Origin: Candidatus Taylorbacteria bacterium RIFCSPHIGHO2_01_FULL_46_22b
GTDB lineage: Bacteria > Patescibacteriota > Minisyncoccia > Phycocordibacterales > DSPV01
Length of the DNA: 59,299 bases
Direction of reading: 5' to 3'
Assembly: GCA_001820875.1 (NCBI GenBank)
Contig: MHRF01000007.1
Location: 1-59,299 of the forward strand
Under the pieces are notes generated by a model. It saw only the letters and a program-made list of their open reading frames with translations. It made no database searches and was not told the origin of the DNA. Shown here piece after piece: positions 55,029 through 59,299 of this stretch. The translations under genes and the position numbers were made by a program. Every line of letters begins with the position of its first letter. Within the stretch, counting starts at the first letter, position 1.

Positions 55029-55700
55029 ATGAATAAAACAGCATATTTCTCGGTATCAGTACGTCAATTTCTTTTTGGCGTAGGAATCATCGCAGCGGCA
55101 CTGTTGGTTATGGGCGTGCCATCTTCTGCACAAGCTGCAACACTTAATCGTCAGTTAGAAATCGGAATGAGCGGATCCGATGTGACTGCGCTCCAAACCT
55201 TCCTTGCGCAGGACAATACAATCTATCCTCAAGGTTTGGTGACCGGATACTTCGGTCCCCTTACTCAATCAGCAGTCTCCAACTTCCAGAGCCGAAATGG
55301 CATAGATACTGTCGGCCGTGTTGGACCCATCACGCTTGCCGCTCTCAACATCCAGATGGATAACGGCAGTGTAGGTTTCGACAAGAGCGCACCCATGATA
55401 GGTCCCTTGAATGTGAACTTCACGAATACGACTGTTGCAATTAATTGGACTACGAATGAAAATGCATCTGCGATTCTCTACTACAGCACGTCTCCGCTTT
55501 CTATGAGTGAGGCAGGACCGAATACGGGAGTTACGATTTCCGGTTCAAGTCTACTCGTTCATACCGATCTTCGCTCATCACACTCTGCTAGCCTGACTGG
55601 ATTACAACCAAACACGACGTATTTCTACGTGGTGTATGTCAGAGATGGCGCAGGTAATGAAAGTATCACGTGGCCGTCAACTTTCCGAACTAATCAGTAG
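55029..55700 (+). CDS. Secreted peptidoglycan-binding-domain plus fibronectin-III-like protein
   Basis: Signal peptide ending SSAQAA; LEIGMSGSDVTALQTFLAQDNTIYPQGLVTGYFGPLTQSAVSNFQSRNGI; FnIII-like SASLTGLQPNTTYFYVVYVRDGAGN. Confidence 0.85.
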   Translation: MNKTAYFSVSVRQFLFGVGIIAAALLVMGVPSSAQAATLNRQLEIGMSGSDVTALQTFLAQDNTIYPQGLVTGYFGPLTQSAVSNFQSRNGIDTVGRVGPITLAALNIQMDNGSVGFDKSAPMIGPLNVNFTNTTVAINWTTNENASAILYYSTSPLSMSEAGPNTGVTISGSSLLVHTDLRSSHSASLTGLQPNTTYFYVVYVRDGAGNESITWPSTFRTNQ

Positions 55701-55723
55701 ATGAGGATGCTCGAAAGAGCCGG

Positions 55724-55758
55724 AAAAAATCACCCTGCCAGACGGCAGGGTGATTTTT
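55724..55758. terminator. Intrinsic terminator
   Basis: AAAAATCACCCTGCC-N4-GGCAGGGTGATTTTT. Confidence 0.85.
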
Positions 55759-55797
55759 GGTGCTCAAGATGTAAACAGGGGACGAGTCAAACAATGA

Positions 55798-56334
55798 TCA
55801 CTGGGGTGTGGATGTGGTAAATTGCGTACGAGTGTATAAGAGTTTCAATTTCTCAAGCCCCCGATGCAACTGTACGGCAATAGAATTTTTTGACTGTCCG
55901 GTGATGAGAGACATCTCTTGGAGCGAGAGGCCTTGCACATATCTCATATGAGTCACTTTTTTATAGTTGGGAGGCAAAAGCTCAATTAACAAAAATGCTG
56001 CTTGCCCATCCAACACATTAAAGAGACGTTCAGAATTATCAACCCATGGTTCGAAACCTTCTTCGAGGAGTACCTCCAGAGAGGATACCTTTCGTTTCCG
56101 ATACTCATCAATGATCAAATGATTAAGCACATGAAACAGGAATGCTTTCATGGTGTCTATCCTTCCTCCTCTGACTAGGTAATGCCACGTCTTTATAAAA
56201 GTATCTTGTACTAAGTCTTGGCTGGTTAATTGATCACGCACCTTGAAAAATGCGTGAGCACCAAGCTCTCTTCTGTAATCGTTATATGCTGCGGTGAGTA
56301 TTAAGTTTGATTCGAGTACTTGGTAAGGTGGCAT
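55798..56334 (-). CDS. ECF-type RNA polymerase sigma factor (copy 2, paralogue)
   Basis: HAFFKVRDQLTSQDLVQDTFIKTWHYLVRGGRIDTMKAFLFHVLNHLIIDEYRKRKVSSLEVLLEEGFEP; closely similar to the 53579 product. Confidence 0.9.
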   Translation of the reverse strand: MPPYQVLESNLILTAAYNDYRRELGAHAFFKVRDQLTSQDLVQDTFIKTWHYLVRGGRIDTMKAFLFHVLNHLIIDEYRKRKVSSLEVLLEEGFEPWVDNSERLFNVLDGQAAFLLIELLPPNYKKVTHMRYVQGLSLQEMSLITGQSKNSIAVQLHRGLEKLKLLYTRTQFTTSTPQ

Positions 56335-56504
56335 ACAATTTTAATGTAAATTTAATATGAGATATTGATAATATTGTGATATATAGCTAATGTCAATCCT
56401 GTATAAGTGTTTAGTGAGTGAATAAGGTGTGTGTAACGTTAATATAACCTTAATAACAAGACTATTGTGAATTTTAATAATAGGTGCTATAAGTAAGTAA
56501 CCAT

Positions 56505-57194
56505 ATGCCTATCTTAGTTGTTGAAGACGAAAAGAAATTATCTGACATATTAAAGCGTGCCCTAAAGGGTGAGCGCTATTCAATTGATCTGGCGTTTAAC
56601 GGGGAGGAGGGTTTAGAGAAGGCCAAGCGCAATAATTATTCCTTGATTCTTTTGGATATACGACTTCCCCAAAAAGACGGTTTTACGGTTTGTAGGGAAT
56701 TGAGGCAACGACAAATTCACACCCCCATCATCATGCTTACCGCGATGGGAGAAGTTACCGACCGTATATTGGGGTTGGATGCTGGTGCTGATGACTATTT
56801 AATCAAGCCATTTAGCCTCGATGAATTGTTTGCGAGAATTAGAGCCGTGATGAGACGAAGGAGGAGCACGGAATCAGATATCATAAAAGTTTCTGATCTG
56901 GTTATGGACAGAAAGAGGCATGAGGTCACGCGTGCTGGTAAACTAATCCCGCTTACTCCTAAGGAATATAAACTTCTTGATACGCTACTTTCTCACCATG
57001 GAGAGGCGCTCACGAGAGAAAAACTTCTTAACTACGCATGGGGACCTGAATTTGTAGAGAAGGGAAACGAATTAAATGTGCATATTAAATATCTGCGTAC
57101 AAAAATAGATATCGGAAGTAAAAATCCACTGGTACACACCATACGGGGTGTCGGGTTTGTCCTAAAAGAATCGTGGCTCATTAACAGCGTGTAA
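56505..57194 (+). CDS. OmpR-family response regulator
   Basis: ILVVEDEKKLSDILKRAL, LILLDIRLPQKDGFTV, TAMGEVTDRILGLDAGADDYLIKPFSLDEL, C-terminal wHTH NELNVHIKYLRTKID...VHTIRGVGFVL. Confidence 0.96.
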   Translation: MPILVVEDEKKLSDILKRALKGERYSIDLAFNGEEGLEKAKRNNYSLILLDIRLPQKDGFTVCRELRQRQIHTPIIMLTAMGEVTDRILGLDAGADDYLIKPFSLDELFARIRAVMRRRRSTESDIIKVSDLVMDRKRHEVTRAGKLIPLTPKEYKLLDTLLSHHGEALTREKLLNYAWGPEFVEKGNELNVHIKYLRTKIDIGSKNPLVHTIRGVGFVLKESWLINSV

Positions 57195-58324
57195 TGAGAA
57201 AAAAAACACGTAACAAAAAAATCGAAGACGCATTGAAAGAGTCGGAAACGAGGTATCGCCGTCTTTTTGAAACTGCACATGACGGCATACTCATACTTGA
57301 TTCAGAAGACGGTCAAGTTACAGACGTCAATCCTTTTTTGATTAATTTACTGGGATTTTCTAAGGAAGAATTCTTAAACAAAAAATTATGGGAACTGGGG
57401 GCGGTTAAGAATTTGAAGGCAGCCAAAGATACTTTTAAAATCTTGCAGAAAGACGGCTATGTGCGCTACGAAGATCTTCCTTTGGAAACAAAAGAGGGAA
57501 AATTTATTGATGTTGAGTTTGTTAGTAATTCGTATATGGCTGGGGGAAAACTAGTGATTCAATGCAACGTACGCGACATAACTGAACGCAAAAGGATTGA
57601 TTTGATAAAAGAGTCAAAAAGGCTTCTTGAGGAAGAGCGGTCAAGAGTAGCATCCATTGCCGATACGGCACATGAACTACGTACACCCCTTGCGATCATA
57701 AAAGGTAACGTGGATCTCGCCATGCGGAGTTCGACCAAGAACTTAAAATCACCACGAAGCGTCCTCCGGTCTATAAATCATGAGATTAACCACCTCTCAA
57801 GCCTGCTTTCAGATTTGACATTAATCACTTCCAAAGCGTGGGAATTGAAAAACAGGATTACGTATAAACAAGTAGACGTCAGATCTTTGATAGCAACTGC
57901 TCTTAAAAGATGCAAGGTCATTGCATATGATAAAAATATTTCGATAACTGCGAAGAATATACCAAAGATCACTATTTTAGGGGATAAGATGTATTTGGAA
58001 AAGATGCTCCTTAATCTCATTAGGAACTCTATTATTTATGGTAATAAGAATGGTCGTACTATTATTGAGGCTAAACAATCTAAAGGTGTTTTGGTTATTC
58101 ATATAACTGATAACGGAATCGGTATTTCTAAAGACGATTTACCTCATGTGTTCGAGAGGTTTTATAGAGCAGAAAAATATCATAACTCTGGTGGAAATAG
58201 CATCGGTCTCGGGTTGTCTATCGTGAAATGGGTTGCAGAACTACATGGGGGGGAGGTAAGTGTAAAAAGTATAAAAGATAAAGGCAGTGTTTTCAGTATT
58301 TCTTTGCCAATAAAGAGTGTGTAA
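57194..58324 (+). CDS. PAS-domain sensor histidine kinase
   Basis: RRLFETAHDGILILDSEDGQVTDVNPFLINLLG; H-box IADTAHELRTPLAIIKGNVDLA; N/G boxes LLNLIRNSIIYGNK, ITDNGIGISKDDLPHVFERFYRAEK, GLGLSIVKWVAELHGG. Confidence 0.95.
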   Translation: MRKKTRNKKIEDALKESETRYRRLFETAHDGILILDSEDGQVTDVNPFLINLLGFSKEEFLNKKLWELGAVKNLKAAKDTFKILQKDGYVRYEDLPLETKEGKFIDVEFVSNSYMAGGKLVIQCNVRDITERKRIDLIKESKRLLEEERSRVASIADTAHELRTPLAIIKGNVDLAMRSSTKNLKSPRSVLRSINHEINHLSSLLSDLTLITSKAWELKNRITYKQVDVRSLIATALKRCKVIAYDKNISITAKNIPKITILGDKMYLEKMLLNLIRNSIIYGNKNGRTIIEAKQSKGVLVIHITDNGIGISKDDLPHVFERFYRAEKYHNSGGNSIGLGLSIVKWVAELHGGEVSVKSIKDKGSVFSISLPIKSV

Positions 58325-58564
58325 CCAAGCTTTTTGACTTTGTGGACTGATAATATGAAGTAGCAAATAAACAGCTATTAAGTTCACATTAAATTTATAA
58401 ACAGTTTGTAAACATCTTATGCCCTAAAAAGGGCTTTTTTTGCGTTGACTTAAGGAATTCTGTAGAGTAAATTAAATTGAGATTAAATTCTAAATTTAAT
58501 TTATTCGCGAGACAAGAAGGAAATAAATAAAGTTGGGGTGTCTTTATTAAGTAATATTTAATTT

Positions 58565-58828
58565 ATGTTAAAAAAAATCTTTTCAGATGAAAAGGGAGGG
58601 GTAGTGCTTCATAGTAAAAGCTTGGCGAGAGTCTATGGACTAGAAAGGACCACTATGTGTAAAAAATGTTATGCGTTCTACTATAAAAACTCATGGCATT
58701 TTGAAAGGCCGGAATTATTAGATGAGGAGGTTGGCGAAGTCTTGATTCACTTTACCCAGTGTACCGACTGTTTAGAGCAAGAGAATGTGTTTTTTGAGAC
58801 AGAGTCCAATTTAGCTTTAAGTCGATAA
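58565..58828 (+). CDS. Small zinc-ribbon-like protein
   Basis: CxxC...CxxC: TTMCKKCYAFYYKNSWHFER...HFTQCTDCLEQENVFFE. Confidence 0.6.
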   Translation: MLKKIFSDEKGGVVLHSKSLARVYGLERTTMCKKCYAFYYKNSWHFERPELLDEEVGEVLIHFTQCTDCLEQENVFFETESNLALSR

Positions 58829-58941
58829 GTTTTTCTTTAAGTCCTTATTCACTCGGTGTCCAGGGTCGATGACAGAAAAAAGCAAAGTAACAACCCGTTT
58901 TAGCTCGGTCTGCACAGAATGTTAATCGTTAGCAAAAAATC

Positions 58942-59055
58942 ATGGAAAAAGAGAAAAAGACCTGTGCTATGTGTAAACACGATCATACAAAAGAGGATGG
59001 AAGTTGCACGTGTGGTTGCAAGGAAGGAGTAACTAGTGGATCAGAAAAGAAATAG
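58942..59055 (+). CDS. 37-aa Cys-rich small protein
   Basis: Translation MEKEKKTCAMCKHDHTKEDGSCTCGCKEGVTSGSEKK*; below the ORF track cutoff. Confidence 0.5.
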   Translation: MEKEKKTCAMCKHDHTKEDGSCTCGCKEGVTSGSEKK

Positions 59056-59094
59056 GTTGGACAAGTTAAATTATTATTTAAACTAAAAATTTCT

Positions 59095-59289
59095 ATGTCA
59101 TTGATTTCAACACGCAATAAAGGAGCTGCCTTAGAGGAGAATTGGGTGATGTATGGCAAAGGAGGTACGCTAAGTTCTATCGAAACACATCTGGATATTC
59201 AACACTATCTAAAGAAAGCCGCACATCGTCTGAAGCAACAGCTTGCCTTGGGTAAGTACGCGCACCCTGAATTACGGGCAAAGGAATAA
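59095..59289 (+). CDS. Small hypothetical protein
   Basis: Complete 64-aa ORF at the window end; no recognised family. Confidence 0.4.
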   Translation: MSLISTRNKGAALEENWVMYGKGGTLSSIETHLDIQHYLKKAAHRLKQQLALGKYAHPELRAKE

Positions 59290-59299
59290 CCATTCCCCC

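Overview
The window looks like a chromosomal segment of a Patescibacteria/CPR (Parcubacteria-like) bacterium. This is inferred from gene content: no L30 between S5 and L15, a type IV pilus cluster, many CPR-style small membrane proteins, and divergent Adk/NDK. In order it carries: a type IV pilus/pseudopilin cluster (pilB, pilC and three prepilin-like genes); tpiA-pgk; a TrmB-like regulator divergent from a ferritin-like protein; recJ; RNase HI; a split ComEC; Fe/Mn SOD; a CofE-like ligase; a YhhQ-type transporter; L28; an M50 protease; the str/S10/spc ribosomal clusters (S12 to SecY-Adk-Map) broken into several transcription units; a TraG/VirD4-like ATPase; NDK; a 6S-RNA-like gene; a beta-CASP nuclease; infC-rpmI-rplT; and a regulatory island with two paralogous ECF-type sigma factors plus an OmpR-family two-component system. 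Main findings: (1) a bipartite motif TGTAAY-N15-ACGGCWY with invariant spacing at four sites, upstream of one sigma gene, a PAS protein, a secreted PG-binding protein and, 27 kb away, a DUF3494 ice-binding-like surface protein inserted between rpsJ and rplC, suggesting an alternative-sigma surface regulon; (2) a dispersed hairpin repeat family with covarying stems; (3) short 7-nt-period tandem repeats in intergenic regions and inside recJ and rnhA; (4) 11-bp-spaced TTAA direct repeats around the two-component system; (5) widespread leaderless promoter geometry; (6) several structured ribosomal or tuf leaders. All family calls come from reading the translations; no database search was run.
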